A DNA stretch of 64,000 nt from JBBRGK01 sp036741355 (GTDB taxonomy: Bacteria; Chloroflexota; Dehalococcoidia; CAUJGQ01), in assembly GCA_036741355.1 (NCBI GenBank), contig DAINSK010000011.1:20692-84691 (forward strand). Direction: 5' to 3'. Positions 53,709 through 63,156 of this stretch are shown here, piece by piece. The notes under the pieces were generated by a model. That model was not told the origin of the DNA and searched no databases. It saw only the letters and a list, made by a program, of their open reading frames with translations. The stretch's first letter is position 1. The number at the start of each line of letters is the position of its first letter. The position numbers and the translations under genes were made by a program.

Positions 53709-54762
53709 GGGCGCTCTCTACCAGGCGCGGCAGGTCACGCACGATCTCGACCATCAGCCAGTCAGGCAGCGTGCAACCGTCGTCGTCCCGCGCAACCGCC
53801 AGTTGTGCCATCTCGAGATTGATCGTGGCGAGGTCGGTAAGCAACGACTTGGCGCGATGCGCAGTCTCGCGATGGATGGGCGTCAGTGCGGCACGGTCGG
53901 CTGGCAGCTCCTTGATCAGTTGGGCGCGGAACGACTGGGCCAGAAAGTAGAGGATGTCGCGGTCTTCCGGAGCAGACGGCCAACCCGCGTCGCCCTTGAG
54001 GATCCCCGCGAGCCGGAAACCGCCGCGAAGCTGCTTGATGAACGCCTTGAACTGCCCCGCATGCTGCGGCGAAAGGCAGCCGTAGGCGAGCACCTCGAGC
54101 TCGTCGTTGGTAAGCCGTTCACCGTAGGCGTGGAGCGCATCGCTGAGCATGTGCCAGGTGCGCGGCGTCGAGAACGGTTCCTCGTGCTTGGGGGGCTGAC
54201 TCCACAGGTGGTCTGGTCGCGCTTTGATGTACTCGACCACCAGGTGGTGAATGGCGTTGGCCTCGGCCCACTCCAGCCAGTCGCGGTGCGACACCGTCAG
54301 GTGGACGTGCACCATGCGATTGAGCAGTGCCGACGACATCGGCTTGACGATTGCGCTGTCCTGGGCGCGGTTGCCGGCGCCGATCACAATCGAGCCCTTC
54401 GGCAGGAAGTACTCGCCGATCCGCCGTTCGTGGATCAGGCTGTAGAACGCCTTTTGCACTTCATGGGAACAGGCGTTGAGCTCGTCGAGGAACAGACAGT
54501 AAGGGTCGGGGCGTGCAATCATGCTGGGCGGGCAGAAGCGGCTCGTCCCCTCAAAAATCTGGGGTACGCCGATCAGGTCCTCCGGCGCCAGCTGGCTGCC
54601 GAGCAGAGAGACACACGGCAACCCGACGTCGGCCGCAAACTGCTGGACGATCGATGACTTGCCGATCCCCGGCGCGCCCCAGATGAATATCGGCCTCACC
54701 AGCGCAACGTTCAGCAAGAACTCGAACAGCCGCTTCGGCGTCACAGTCACCGTTGGATTCAT
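53698..54762 (-). CDS. MoxR-type AAA+ ATPase
   Basis: A 354-residue ATPase. Walker A is WGAPGIGKSS (about 28-37), Walker B is CLFLDELNA (about 92), and IVIGAGNRAQDSAIVKPM contains sensor 1. C-terminal lid follows. It overlaps the DUF2201/VWA gene. The serine hydrolase at 54772 lies just upstream with 9 bp between them and may be in the same operon. Confidence 0.9.
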   Translation of the reverse strand: MNPTVTVTPKRLFEFLLNVALVRPIFIWGAPGIGKSSIVQQFAADVGLPCVSLLGSQLAPEDLIGVPQIFEGTSRFCPPSMIARPDPYCLFLDELNACSHEVQKAFYSLIHERRIGEYFLPKGSIVIGAGNRAQDSAIVKPMSSALLNRMVHVHLTVSHRDWLEWAEANAIHHLVVEYIKARPDHLWSQPPKHEEPFSTPRTWHMLSDALHAYGERLTNDELEVLAYGCLSPQHAGQFKAFIKQLRGGFRLAGILKGDAGWPSAPEDRDILYFLAQSFRAQLIKELPADRAALTPIHRETAHRAKSLLTDLATINLEMAQLAVARDDDGCTLPDWLMVEIVRDLPRLVESARGA

Positions 54763-54771
54763 ACCAATCCA

Positions 54772-55995
54772 CTATTCCACGATCGCCGAATAGATGATGT
54801 TCTTCAGCTGACCGCGGAAATTGAACGTCGCCGACGGCATGAGCTGCGTCATGAAGATCACCACCATATCTTCCGCCGGATCGATCCAGAAGATCGTCGA
54901 TGCCGCGCCGCCCCAGTAATAGTCCCCTTCGCCGAGGGCGCCTGTATCGACCTCACTGAGCGTCATGGCGAAGCCCAACCCGAAGCCGACGCCTTCATTG
55001 GCCGTCTCCGAGAACGCTCCGAGGGCCATCTGCGTCAGGTCGCGACCGCCGGCCAGGTGGTTCTTGGTCATCAGCTGGACCGTGCGCGGCCCGAGGATGC
55101 GAACACCGTCCAACTCGCCGCCACGGCGCAGCATCTCACAGAAGCGGAAGTAGTCCGCGGTGGTGCTGGTCAGCCCGCCGCCGCCTGAGAAGAAAGACGG
55201 CTCTTTGAGGTAGGTGCTGGTGGCCGAGTCGTCGACCAACTGCAGGGTCTTGTCCGGCTGGCGTTGGTAGTTGGCGGCGAAGCGATCGACCTTCTCCGCT
55301 GCCACCCGGAACGACGTATCCCTCATCCGCAGCGGGCCGAAGATGTGCTCCTGCAAATACCGGTCGAACCGCTGCCCGGAGATCGCCTCGACCAGGTACC
55401 CGCAGACATCGGTCGATAGCGAATACATCCAGTGCTCTCCGGGCGTATAGCGCAGCGGCACACGTCCCAGTTTCTCGACGAACGTCCTGAGCGTTTCGCC
55501 TTCGCCGCGTCGTACGCCCAGCTCGCGGTATACCTTGTCGACCGGGTGGTCCGTGGTGCCGTAGGTCAGACCGCCGGTATGGCTCAGCACCTGGCGAAAC
55601 GTCACCGGCCGATCCAGCGCGCGCGTTTCCATTGCCGCGCCCTGGCCCGACACATACACTCTCTGATCACGCCACTCCGGGATGACCCGATGCACCGGAT
55701 CGTTCAATTGAAAATGGCCCTGCTCGTATAGCTGCATCAACGCGACCGAGGTGATCGGCTTCGTCATCGAGTAGATGCGAAAGATGGTGTCATCCGCCAT
55801 CGGCTTGCCACGCTTCAGGTCCATTGAGCCCAGCGACCGGAAGTAGGCGACGTGGCCGTGTCGCGCCACCAGCGTCTGGCAGCCGGCGATCTTGCCAGGC
55901 TCGATGTAATGCTGCTTCAGGTGGTCAGTGATCCGATCGAGGCGCTCAGCCGAGAGGCCAGCCTCACTCGTCGCCAACTCCAGTGTCTGTTGCAT
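54772..55995 (-). CDS. Beta-lactamase-fold serine hydrolase (class C-like)
   Basis: A 407-residue serine hydrolase of the EstB/class C beta-lactamase family. The nucleophile motif is S-x-x-K in SMTKPITSV (about 76), the tyrosine motif is YSLSTD (about 178), and an FWIDPAEDMVVIFMTQ strand lies near the end. No signal peptide is present, so it is probably a cytoplasmic esterase. The start at 55995 (MQQTLEL) has GGGGGAAG 6 bases upstream. Confidence 0.9.
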   Translation of the reverse strand: MQQTLELATSEAGLSAERLDRITDHLKQHYIEPGKIAGCQTLVARHGHVAYFRSLGSMDLKRGKPMADDTIFRIYSMTKPITSVALMQLYEQGHFQLNDPVHRVIPEWRDQRVYVSGQGAAMETRALDRPVTFRQVLSHTGGLTYGTTDHPVDKVYRELGVRRGEGETLRTFVEKLGRVPLRYTPGEHWMYSLSTDVCGYLVEAISGQRFDRYLQEHIFGPLRMRDTSFRVAAEKVDRFAANYQRQPDKTLQLVDDSATSTYLKEPSFFSGGGGLTSTTADYFRFCEMLRRGGELDGVRILGPRTVQLMTKNHLAGGRDLTQMALGAFSETANEGVGFGLGFAMTLSEVDTGALGEGDYYWGGAASTIFWIDPAEDMVVIFMTQLMPSATFNFRGQLKNIIYSAIVE

Positions 55996-56010
55996 GGTGC
56001 TTCCCCCCAA

Positions 56011-56883
56011 TCAAACATTGAACCCCGCCTTCCCGACCGAGACGCGCTCACCAAGCCGCCGCTTAAGAGCCTCGACAACCGGACGCTCGTAGCCCTCGTC
56101 CAGCCAGCGTAGCTCCCAACCTTGCTGCAGGTACAGATCGTGCGCCACCGGGCGCGTTTTTGAGCCCGCGGCGCCATCGTCGGTGAACGTCGAGACGACG
56201 ATCCGGTCTACTGCGCTATCGAGCATCTCCGCCAGGCGCTCCGGGTCGCACGGCAGTAGCGGCGCTACGCTGGCCTGCGTCCTGATTCCAGCCTGCTTTA
56301 TCCGGCGGATTGCCGCCACTCGATGGGCGATCGGAGCACAGGCCGGCTCCAACAGACGGCGCACCGACTCGTCGTCGGTGGTAATGCTCATCGCTACCAG
56401 CACGTGGTCACCAAGCCGCTCGAGCAGGTCGACATCCCTGGCAACCAGCGGAGAGCGGGTCTGAACGACGAGGAGCGCCGGTGGATACCTGACCATGACA
56501 TCGAGACAGGCGCGAGTGACGCCTGCCCTGCGTTCCTCCGGCTGATAGGGGTCCGTAACGCTAGACATGTAGACGCGCTTGCCGGCGAGTTTCCCCCGGG
56601 CGCCGGCCTGCTCGAGCAACGTCGCGGCGTTGGCTTTTACTTTGAGCCAGTGCCCCCAGTTGATTCGCAGATTGCGGTCGTACACCCAACTGGCCGCGTA
56701 GCAGTAGGAGCAGCCGAATCGACAGCCAAAGTAGGGGTTGAGGGAGTAATCGAAGCTGTGCAGGAAGCCGCCGGTAGGGGTCAGAATGCTTTTCGACTGA
56801 ACTTCGTCGATAGTCACGCCGAATCTCCCCAGGGTATCTGCCGATCCTTCTGCGCGGTCGCCGGCGCCTCGCCGACTACTCAT
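56011..56883 (-). CDS. Radical SAM protein, SPL-like family
   Basis: A 290-residue radical SAM enzyme. The iron-sulfur cluster motif is CRFGCSYCYAASWVYDR (about 52-68), the C-x3-C-x2-C form. The remainder follows the Rv2578c/SplB-like layout. There is no DNA photolyase-type context. The reaction is unknown. Confidence 0.87.
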   Translation of the reverse strand: MSSRRGAGDRAEGSADTLGRFGVTIDEVQSKSILTPTGGFLHSFDYSLNPYFGCRFGCSYCYAASWVYDRNLRINWGHWLKVKANAATLLEQAGARGKLAGKRVYMSSVTDPYQPEERRAGVTRACLDVMVRYPPALLVVQTRSPLVARDVDLLERLGDHVLVAMSITTDDESVRRLLEPACAPIAHRVAAIRRIKQAGIRTQASVAPLLPCDPERLAEMLDSAVDRIVVSTFTDDGAAGSKTRPVAHDLYLQQGWELRWLDEGYERPVVEALKRRLGERVSVGKAGFNV

Positions 56884-56926
56884 TTATAGTAGCTCAATGA
56901 ATCTAGAGGCCGGCCCGGGGAGATAA

Positions 56927-56959
56927 CAGGATGCCCGCCAATTGCTGACGGGCATCCTG
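56927..56959. terminator. Hairpin with 11-bp stem
   Basis: CAGGATGCCCG and CGGGCATCCTG form a perfect 11-bp stem with an 11-base loop, between the GGDEF gene and the radical SAM gene. Confidence 0.6.
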
Positions 56960-57002
56960 CCTCTGGTTCCGGAGATCCCCTCCCCGGTTTCAATCCGGAC
57001 GA

Positions 57003-57707
57003 TTACAGAACGATACCGACCTCCGCGGCAGCCAGCCGAAGCAGAGTCTGACCGTCGCATCCCTGGCCGGGATACAGCGACAGCCCGGTGCGAACGCTGA
57101 CACGCACGCGATGACCGTTCACGACGAACAGTTGCGTGAGCGCCTCGCCCAACCGGCAGGAGACTTTGCCGGCGTCTACTGCACTCACGTCATGCAGCAG
57201 AACCCCGAACTCCTCTTCGCCGATGCGCGCCACCAAATCGGTGTCGCGCACCGCCGCCTGCAGACGCGTCCCCACGCTCTGCAGCAGCCGTTCTGCCGTG
57301 CGGTGGCCGTACTGTTCCCCCACGTCCTCGCTGCCGTCGATCGCAAGCACCAGAACGGCAAACGATCGGGTGTCGCGGGCAGCTTCGCGAACCGCTTGCC
57401 CAAGCCGTTGCTGAAATACCAGCGGGTTGGGAGATGCCGAAAGCTGAACAGCCTCGAGCATATCCCGCATTGACGACACGGCGTGCCGCCCATAGCGGCC
57501 GTCGACAACGTTGCTGAACGTACGGGAGACGGCCGTGCGCAGCCGAGGCGGACCGGCGGCGTAGCACGTCGCTGCTGTTCCGCCTGCACATCCCGCGGCA
57601 AGGGTTTGGTACGTTGCTCCGTAGGCCGCGTTCCTCCGTCGATAGTCGGTAAACGAGGTTACTGGAAACGAAATCGTGTCCAAGAGCGATCTCCTTCGCG
57701 GTCTCAT
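57003..57707 (-). CDS. Degenerate GGDEF-domain protein
   Basis: A 234-residue protein. An unrelated N-terminal part (about 1-80) is followed by a GGDEF fold, with the active site at about 163-169 reading RIGEEEF in place of RxGGDEF. The second glycine of the motif is replaced by Glu, so cyclic di-GMP synthesis is doubtful. It might sense GTP or bind c-di-GMP. A TTG at 57683 has AAGGAG 7 bases upstream and is a competing start. Confidence 0.8.
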   Translation of the reverse strand: MRPRRRSLLDTISFPVTSFTDYRRRNAAYGATYQTLAAGCAGGTAATCYAAGPPRLRTAVSRTFSNVVDGRYGRHAVSSMRDMLEAVQLSASPNPLVFQQRLGQAVREAARDTRSFAVLVLAIDGSEDVGEQYGHRTAERLLQSVGTRLQAAVRDTDLVARIGEEEFGVLLHDVSAVDAGKVSCRLGEALTQLFVVNGHRVRVSVRTGLSLYPGQGCDGQTLLRLAAAEVGIVL

Positions 57708-57759
57708 CTAGAGGAGATAAGCCGCTTTCCGTTGAATTCAGCGGACGCGAAAGAAAGGA

Positions 57760-59106
57760 TCAGCCAGGGGGAGTTGGGGGAGCGTAGATCGGCGATAACG
57801 GGCCGGCGAGGGTTGGCAACCGGAGGCGAACGCCGAAAAACGCCGGCGGCAACAACAGGAGTAGGCTGAGCCATGCAACGGCAGATGCGCCGCCACCCGA
57901 GCTGCCGAGCGATCCGCCGGACCCAGCCGGCGCCGCGGGAACTGCCACGGGCACTGTGACAGAGATTGAGCCAAATGATGGCAGGAACGGAACATCCGGC
58001 TCCGGCAACTGGCCTGCGGCCCACACATCGGGCTGTCCCAGTTTTTCCGGCGTGTGCACCCCAACCACTGTAACGTTTGCAAGGCCGCTATTCCCGCCCA
58101 CTCCGCGCTGCGCACCGCTGATTGAAGGTGCATTCGCTGGACGCCTTACGGTGTTCGCACCAGGGCCTCTGCTCACCGCTGAGAACCCTGCCCGGGTGTC
58201 CGCGGGACGCCCCGGGGGGCCTGCTGGAACCGGTAACCGCGCCTGCGCTGGTGCGACAGCCGGGTCACCGCCAGATACGCCGGCTCCGGGCGTGTTCTCC
58301 GATGTGTCAGGGGCCGTGCCGCTCAACCAGAGCGGTGCAGCGCTGGCTGACCTCTTCGGGCCACTGCTCTGCTCGACGGGGATGCCGGCATCCGCCTGGC
58401 TACTTGCCGGAGCGAACGTCGCCGGTTTGCTCGGGGTTTCGGTGCCGCTCTCAGCCACTGCAGTTACGGGTACCGCCTGGTTAGGGTTCGATGGCTGTTG
58501 ATGAGGGTTGGAGCGGTCCTCACTTGAGGTCGCTCCCTGCCGGGCCGATCCCGAGCCATTCGAAGCCGGCAAGGTGCTATGCGAAACGGGCACATTCGGC
58601 TGCTCAGGCGCCGCGTGTGCCGCATGCTGTGGCGCAGCAGGTGCCGAGGGTGTGATGGGAGCCGTCTGGGCCGGCGGCGCAACGGGCGGTGGCTCGGCAG
58701 CGGCGGGCGGCTTTGAGTCGACGTGCTGAGGGGCGGACGGGGGTATCGCCGGCTGGTCGATTACCCGCCGGTTGTTTGACTCTGCCTGCGAGACGATGGG
58801 CGCGTCAGGCGCAGCCGCGTGTGATGAAACGCCAGAGGCCGGCTGGACGGAATGCGCAGGCGGAGGTGCTGAAGATATCGCAGGGAGCGGAACGGAAGCC
58901 GGCGGGGTTAGGGGAGTGCTCGGTTGCTGCGCCTGCGCCGCGCCCGGCGGGGTGATCGGCGGCCCGGAACCGACCGGCGGCTGGGGAGCCTGGTTGAGAT
59001 GCGGGGCCGAATGGTCGCCACCATCGGCGAACACGGGCGTCAGAAACCATGCTTGACCACAAATGGCAAACACCAGTACCAGCACGAAGGCCAACCAGCG
59101 CAGCAT
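57760..59106 (-). CDS. Pro/Ala-rich surface protein with C-terminal membrane anchor
   Basis: A 448-residue protein. It has a signal peptide (MLRWLAFVLVLVFAICGQAWFL), a long Pro/Ala/Ser/Gly low-complexity exterior stretch (about 35-395) and a C-terminal hydrophobic segment (VAWLSLLLLLPPAFFGV). Ribbon-like and disordered, it suggests a surface stalk or adhesin. No recognised domain. The ATG at 59106 is chosen because it starts the signal; GTG at 59172 is also in frame. Confidence 0.72.
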   Translation of the reverse strand: MLRWLAFVLVLVFAICGQAWFLTPVFADGGDHSAPHLNQAPQPPVGSGPPITPPGAAQAQQPSTPLTPPASVPLPAISSAPPPAHSVQPASGVSSHAAAPDAPIVSQAESNNRRVIDQPAIPPSAPQHVDSKPPAAAEPPPVAPPAQTAPITPSAPAAPQHAAHAAPEQPNVPVSHSTLPASNGSGSARQGATSSEDRSNPHQQPSNPNQAVPVTAVAESGTETPSKPATFAPASSQADAGIPVEQSSGPKRSASAAPLWLSGTAPDTSENTPGAGVSGGDPAVAPAQARLPVPAGPPGRPADTRAGFSAVSRGPGANTVRRPANAPSISGAQRGVGGNSGLANVTVVGVHTPEKLGQPDVWAAGQLPEPDVPFLPSFGSISVTVPVAVPAAPAGSGGSLGSSGGGASAVAWLSLLLLLPPAFFGVRLRLPTLAGPLSPIYAPPTPPG

Positions 59107-59442
59107 GGACCGATGTCGCCTCGCAGATTCGATACTGAACCCTGACAATGTCCCTGCGGCGAGTATCAGCACTCAATGAACATAACCATATAAGGGATTC
59201 CCGCATTTCCGGCCCGCTGCACGTCCCGGCAGCAACGGAAGAGGAAAGGCGGCGGCGCCGCGCCGGGGTCTGCCGGCACGGCCTTCCGGTCCGTAAGGTT
59301 TTAGCGGGAGATTATGTACGTCCGGTGGGTAATGCGGAGAGCCCGCATCTGTGGTATAAATGGAAACGGTTTCTTAACCTCCGATTTTGCTCGGCCCTCC
59401 CCGCGCGGCCGGCCATGTACATGTAAATGGAGCATTCCGCCT
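59107..59442. other. Intergenic region between divergent surface-protein genes
   Basis: No gene supported. The 336-bp region is the shared promoter area of two divergent secreted protein genes. I looked for a c-di-GMP or cobalamin riboswitch and saw no convincing match. Confidence 0.5.
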
Positions 59443-60066
59443 ATGCGCCCGCTCACCGTACTCGCCGGACTCGCCGGCTTTGGCTTTCTGGTTCTGCTGA
59501 GCAGTCTTTGCCCGCAGCGGACGGCCGCATCAACGACGCCGACGACAACAGCCGAGCTGCGGCAGCTGGCGCTCTCCAGCAACGACCTGCCCGGTTTCCG
59601 CCAGGTTGCCGAGGACGTCCCGGGTGGGGAAGGGATCATGCAGGCGACGTTCGGCGAGCAGTTCGTGTTGCTCGATGCCACCGGACAAGTCACAGCTCGC
59701 GTGGGCGTGTTGCTCCTCGCACCGTTCGATATGGTCGACGAGAGCCGGCTTCAGGCACTCGTGACAGACGGAGAGCTGTATGCCGGCGTGCGCGACAGCC
59801 CGAACTTTATGCTGACGTCGCCGCTGAGCGTTAGCGGGCTGGATCAGCCGGCCAGCTGGAACAACCGCAACGCGCGGACCGGCGCCTGGTCCACCACGTA
59901 TGCGGAGACGTTCCTCGACGGACGGATCGTCGCGCACCTCATTTACGAGGCGCCCGCTGATAGCGCCGACCCGGCGTTCATTGTCCATTTGGCGCAGTTG
60001 CAGCAGCAGAGACTATGCGACGCCGGCGCTGCCGACGCATTTATGGGGCGCCAACCCTGGGGCTGA
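59443..60066 (+). CDS. Secreted hypothetical protein
   Basis: A 207-residue protein. The start at 59443 (MRPLTVLAGLAGFGFLVLLSS) begins a signal peptide; ATG upstream starts do not. TTTAELRQLALSSNDLPGFRQVAED and a conserved-looking AAHLIYEA block are visible. It is a beta-rich protein that I do not recognise. It is followed 70 bases later by the convergent CAP gene. Confidence 0.72.
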   Translation: MRPLTVLAGLAGFGFLVLLSSLCPQRTAASTTPTTTAELRQLALSSNDLPGFRQVAEDVPGGEGIMQATFGEQFVLLDATGQVTARVGVLLLAPFDMVDESRLQALVTDGELYAGVRDSPNFMLTSPLSVSGLDQPASWNNRNARTGAWSTTYAETFLDGRIVAHLIYEAPADSADPAFIVHLAQLQQQRLCDAGAADAFMGRQPWG

Positions 60067-60136
60067 CGGTCTGACGCGGAGCTGCTTGCACGCCGCTGGT
60101 CGGCCGACGGGGGCGAGGATCAGTTGGGCTGCGACG

Positions 60137-60775
60137 TCAACGCGGTGACAGATCCACATCCGGCTGCGCGCCGCTGGCCAGCTCCATCGCCCAGTACCAC
60201 ACGTGGATGTCGGTGGGGTCGGGTGCTTTTACCCGCTTGATGCCGACGACGCTGTAGTTCGGGTTCAGCAGGTTCTCGTTGTGGTGCGGCGAGGTCTCCC
60301 ATTGCTGCAGGGTGGCGTCGCCGCTGGCGTAGCCGCCGGCCAGGTTCTCACCCATGTACGCGTCGGGCATGTTGAAGCCGCAGTCGCGGAAGCGCTGGTC
60401 CCAGGTGCGGAAGCCGTCGTCGTGGGCGGCGTAGTGATTGGCCGCCATGTCGCTCGCCTTCCACTCCGCGCTGATGGTCAGCGAATAGGAGAGCTGCAGG
60501 GGCTGCAGGCTATAGGCGGCGCGGTAGGCGTTGGTCTGGTCGAGCACCGCCTGCTCTTCGTTGTTCAGCGGCAGCCGGCTGGTATCGACGTCGCAGTTGG
60601 CGAGCGCCGCCGAACGCGCCTGCGCGGATGCCGAATAGGCGCGTTCCGCCCGTGCGGCAGCCGGGATGAAGCCAAGCACTATGGCTACGAGCAGCGGCGC
60701 GCAGCCGGCCAAAGGGAGCCATATGCGCCTGGGCCGGCACGCGGCTGAGGGAGCCGGAACGCGAAACACGAACAT
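60137..60775 (-). CDS. Secreted CAP-domain (SCP-like) protein, second copy
   Basis: A 212-residue paralog of the CAP protein at 33198-33770. A signal peptide (about 15-45) is followed by the CAP domain: VLDQTNAYRAAYSLQPLQLS, WKASDMAANHYAAHDDG, GENLAGGYASGDATLQQWETSPHHNENLLNPNYSVVGI and VWYWAMELA. High similarity between the two suggests recent duplication with distinct surroundings. Confidence 0.9.
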   Translation of the reverse strand: MFVFRVPAPSAACRPRRIWLPLAGCAPLLVAIVLGFIPAAARAERAYSASAQARSAALANCDVDTSRLPLNNEEQAVLDQTNAYRAAYSLQPLQLSYSLTISAEWKASDMAANHYAAHDDGFRTWDQRFRDCGFNMPDAYMGENLAGGYASGDATLQQWETSPHHNENLLNPNYSVVGIKRVKAPDPTDIHVWYWAMELASGAQPDVDLSPR

Positions 60776-60947
60776 TCAACGGCCTCGTTACTTCATGCGT
60801 CGGCCGAGCGCCCATCATGCGTGAGCCTTCTTCAGTAACGTGACGGTAAGGACTGTCTTCTTAGACAAACATAATCCGGCAGCGGGCGGAGGAGACGGTC
60901 GCGGGCTGGAACGACCGCCGGCGCCGTTCAGCAGGCGGGACGTGTAG

Positions 60948-62258
60948 CTACGACCGCGGCTGCTCACGAGCAATCTGCGCCGCTGCCGCGGGAACACCTG
61001 TGGCCAGATGTTCGGGCTGCAACGCCCGCCGGTAGAGCCGCCGCGCCGCGGCAGTCACCCCGGGCAGCGGGAAGAGGAGTGCGATGGGCCACAGCACCGG
61101 CAGCCGCCAGGCCAGCCAGCGGAACGCGGCTTCGCCCGCGAACACCTGGCCGTCCGCCGTCACCAGCCATAGACCGTCCGTGGGGCGGTCTTCCACTCCC
61201 GGACTATGCTCGGCTGGATAGAGCATGATGGCGTCGATGCGGTGGAGGATGTCCGTCGCCTGCAGCGCCGGCACCAGGCCGGCCGCCGGGTGCTGTTCGT
61301 GGACATGTAGGGTGGCCCGCGACAAAGTGCGTATTGGCCAGCTCATTTGCACCCGCGCCCACCAGCTCTCGACATCGACGAACGTGACGTACCAGATCAG
61401 CATGGCGAAGGCGAATAGCGGAATGTTCATGCTGTACTCGATCCCGACGTGCAGCGCAACGCCGTTGAGCAGTACGAAGCGGCGCAGCCCTGGCACCCAC
61501 ACCAGGAAGGCCAGCCCGATCTCCGCCGCCAGCGTCCAGTAGGTGAGCAGGTTCACCAGCGGCAGGGAATGAAAGACGAACGGTACCGAGAAGCGATGAA
61601 ATGCCTCTAACCGGCTGGTGTAATAGAGCGCCGTGCCGTCCTGCCAGTCATGCCCCTGCAGCTTGAGAAATACGATCGTGGCGTAGACCAGCGACATCTG
61701 CAGCTGCAGCAGCCGCTGTGCCCACGGCGGCATGAGCGGTGGTCGTGCACTCGCCCGCCGGCGCACCAGGGCACGCAGCCGATCGACGGACAGCGCCGCG
61801 CCGCAGGGCGCCAGCACCAGGTAAAACGCCATCAAGCGGAAGGCCCAGTCACTGCCGTTGAGGATCAGCGGGTTGCGGTGGCCGATCGAAACCAGACCGA
61901 GGAACACGAGCAGCGCGCTGACGCGCGTCCATAGCCCGATCATCAAGCAGAACGCGGCCAGGCTGAAGACCGCGAAGAAGGCGATCACCGCGCCAGGGGC
62001 CGGATACCAGAGCAGGGGACTGTAATCGGGAACATTGCCCCAGAAGTTCGCCGCATCCTGGGGCGTAAATGGCCCGCCGCGCGAGAACCAGACCAACAGG
62101 TCAGGGACTAGCAACGCGACGAACAGCAGCGTCAGTGCGCCGAAGAGGATGCGGAACAGGGCGATCGTAACCGGCGAGATCGGCTCAAACCAGAACCGGT
62201 TCCAGGCCTGCCACGCCCCAGTCAATGGCCCGCGCTCTACGGCGTCACGCCAATTCAT
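60948..62258 (-). CDS. HTTM-domain membrane protein
   Basis: A 436-residue multi-pass protein of the HTTM (horizontally transferred transmembrane) family, related to the vitamin K-dependent gamma-carboxylase membrane part. Helices at residues about 20-45, 60-90, 100-130, 150-175 and more carry the family blocks (ALFRILFGALTLLFVALLVPDLLVWF, VALHVGIEYSMNIPLFAF). The start at 62258 overlaps the stop of the upstream partner as ATGA. No substrate protein is obvious. Confidence 0.88.
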   Translation of the reverse strand: MNWRDAVERGPLTGAWQAWNRFWFEPISPVTIALFRILFGALTLLFVALLVPDLLVWFSRGGPFTPQDAANFWGNVPDYSPLLWYPAPGAVIAFFAVFSLAAFCLMIGLWTRVSALLVFLGLVSIGHRNPLILNGSDWAFRLMAFYLVLAPCGAALSVDRLRALVRRRASARPPLMPPWAQRLLQLQMSLVYATIVFLKLQGHDWQDGTALYYTSRLEAFHRFSVPFVFHSLPLVNLLTYWTLAAEIGLAFLVWVPGLRRFVLLNGVALHVGIEYSMNIPLFAFAMLIWYVTFVDVESWWARVQMSWPIRTLSRATLHVHEQHPAAGLVPALQATDILHRIDAIMLYPAEHSPGVEDRPTDGLWLVTADGQVFAGEAAFRWLAWRLPVLWPIALLFPLPGVTAAARRLYRRALQPEHLATGVPAAAAQIAREQPRS

Positions 62259-62872
62259 GGCTGCACCGCCTGCACCGGCAGGGGCGTGTCGAAAAAGAGG
62301 TACTGGTGCCACTCGTGGGGCAGGTCATGGCTGATATCGCCGTTGGCAGGTGGCGGCGGCACAAACCACCAGTGACGCCAGAGTTGAACCCGCACCGGCG
62401 GATTAACCGGGTCGCGGTACTTGATCTGCTCGACGGCGAACATGGCCATAGAGGGCCAGAGTCCGCTGTACGCATCGAGGTTCCCATATTCAACGAACTT
62501 GCGGTAGCGCTCCTCGCGGTAACGAGTGAGCAGATCCAGCTGTTCCATGCGCGGCCAGACCCATTCGCGCTGGCTGCCATCGCGGTAGGTGACGACCGCG
62601 CTAAGATACAGGTTGATGCTGGCAGGGTTCGGCGCGAACAAATCCCACGCTTGCCACAGCCCGACATAGCTGATGTACTTCTGCGGCAGCGCCTGCACCT
62701 GCTGGCGCACGGCGCTGTTGGGCAGCAGCCAGAGCAGCGTGGCCAGGATGTGGAAGACGACGAAGCCACTGATCGCCAGCCGCAGAGGTAGCCCATGGCG
62801 GAGGCTACGGCGGGGCACGGCCGTCGCCGGCCGGCTGTCTGGACGCTCTACCACAGCGGCCATCTCCATCAC
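62255..62872 (-). CDS. HTTM-associated small membrane protein
   Basis: A 205-residue protein with one membrane helix (about 28-48) followed by WDLFAPNPASINLYLSAVVTYRDGSQREWVWPRM, typical of small proteins encoded next to HTTM genes. It overlaps the HTTM gene by 4 bp. Its role is probably to support the HTTM protein. Confidence 0.82.
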   Translation of the reverse strand: MMEMAAVVERPDSRPATAVPRRSLRHGLPLRLAISGFVVFHILATLLWLLPNSAVRQQVQALPQKYISYVGLWQAWDLFAPNPASINLYLSAVVTYRDGSQREWVWPRMEQLDLLTRYREERYRKFVEYGNLDAYSGLWPSMAMFAVEQIKYRDPVNPPVRVQLWRHWWFVPPPPANGDISHDLPHEWHQYLFFDTPLPVQAVQP

Positions 62873-63156
62873 CTCTGGTACGTCCAGACAAGGCCGCGCG
62901 CCAGCAGGGCACGACGTTGGCGTCCGCGGGACATCTTTGCGGCGGGAGCGCGATCAGCGGCGCACGCGCATTATCCACCCGGAGTAGAGACCGGAATAGA
63001 GACACCGTTCTCAGTGTCGTCTAGTCTGCTGTTATCTGTTGTTAAAGGCATCTACGGCATCCAATCATACTCGGCGGATAGTATATCACCTGGCTAGAAG
63101 GTGTAACAATCGATATCCGCAGGCTATACAGGCGGGGGCCATCAGGGTATGTACGT
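62873..63156. promoter_or_regulatory. Divergent promoter region
   Basis: A 284-bp region between the divergent HTTM operon and the DCC-family gene. AT-rich stretches near 63080-63120 (ATAGTATATCACC, GTAACAATCGATATC) are likely promoter elements. No gene or hairpin was identified. Confidence 0.4.

Noticed and set aside
59180..59320. Riboswitch upstream of the secreted protein at 59443
   Set aside because: I found no conserved core of a c-di-GMP, cobalamin or TPP riboswitch.
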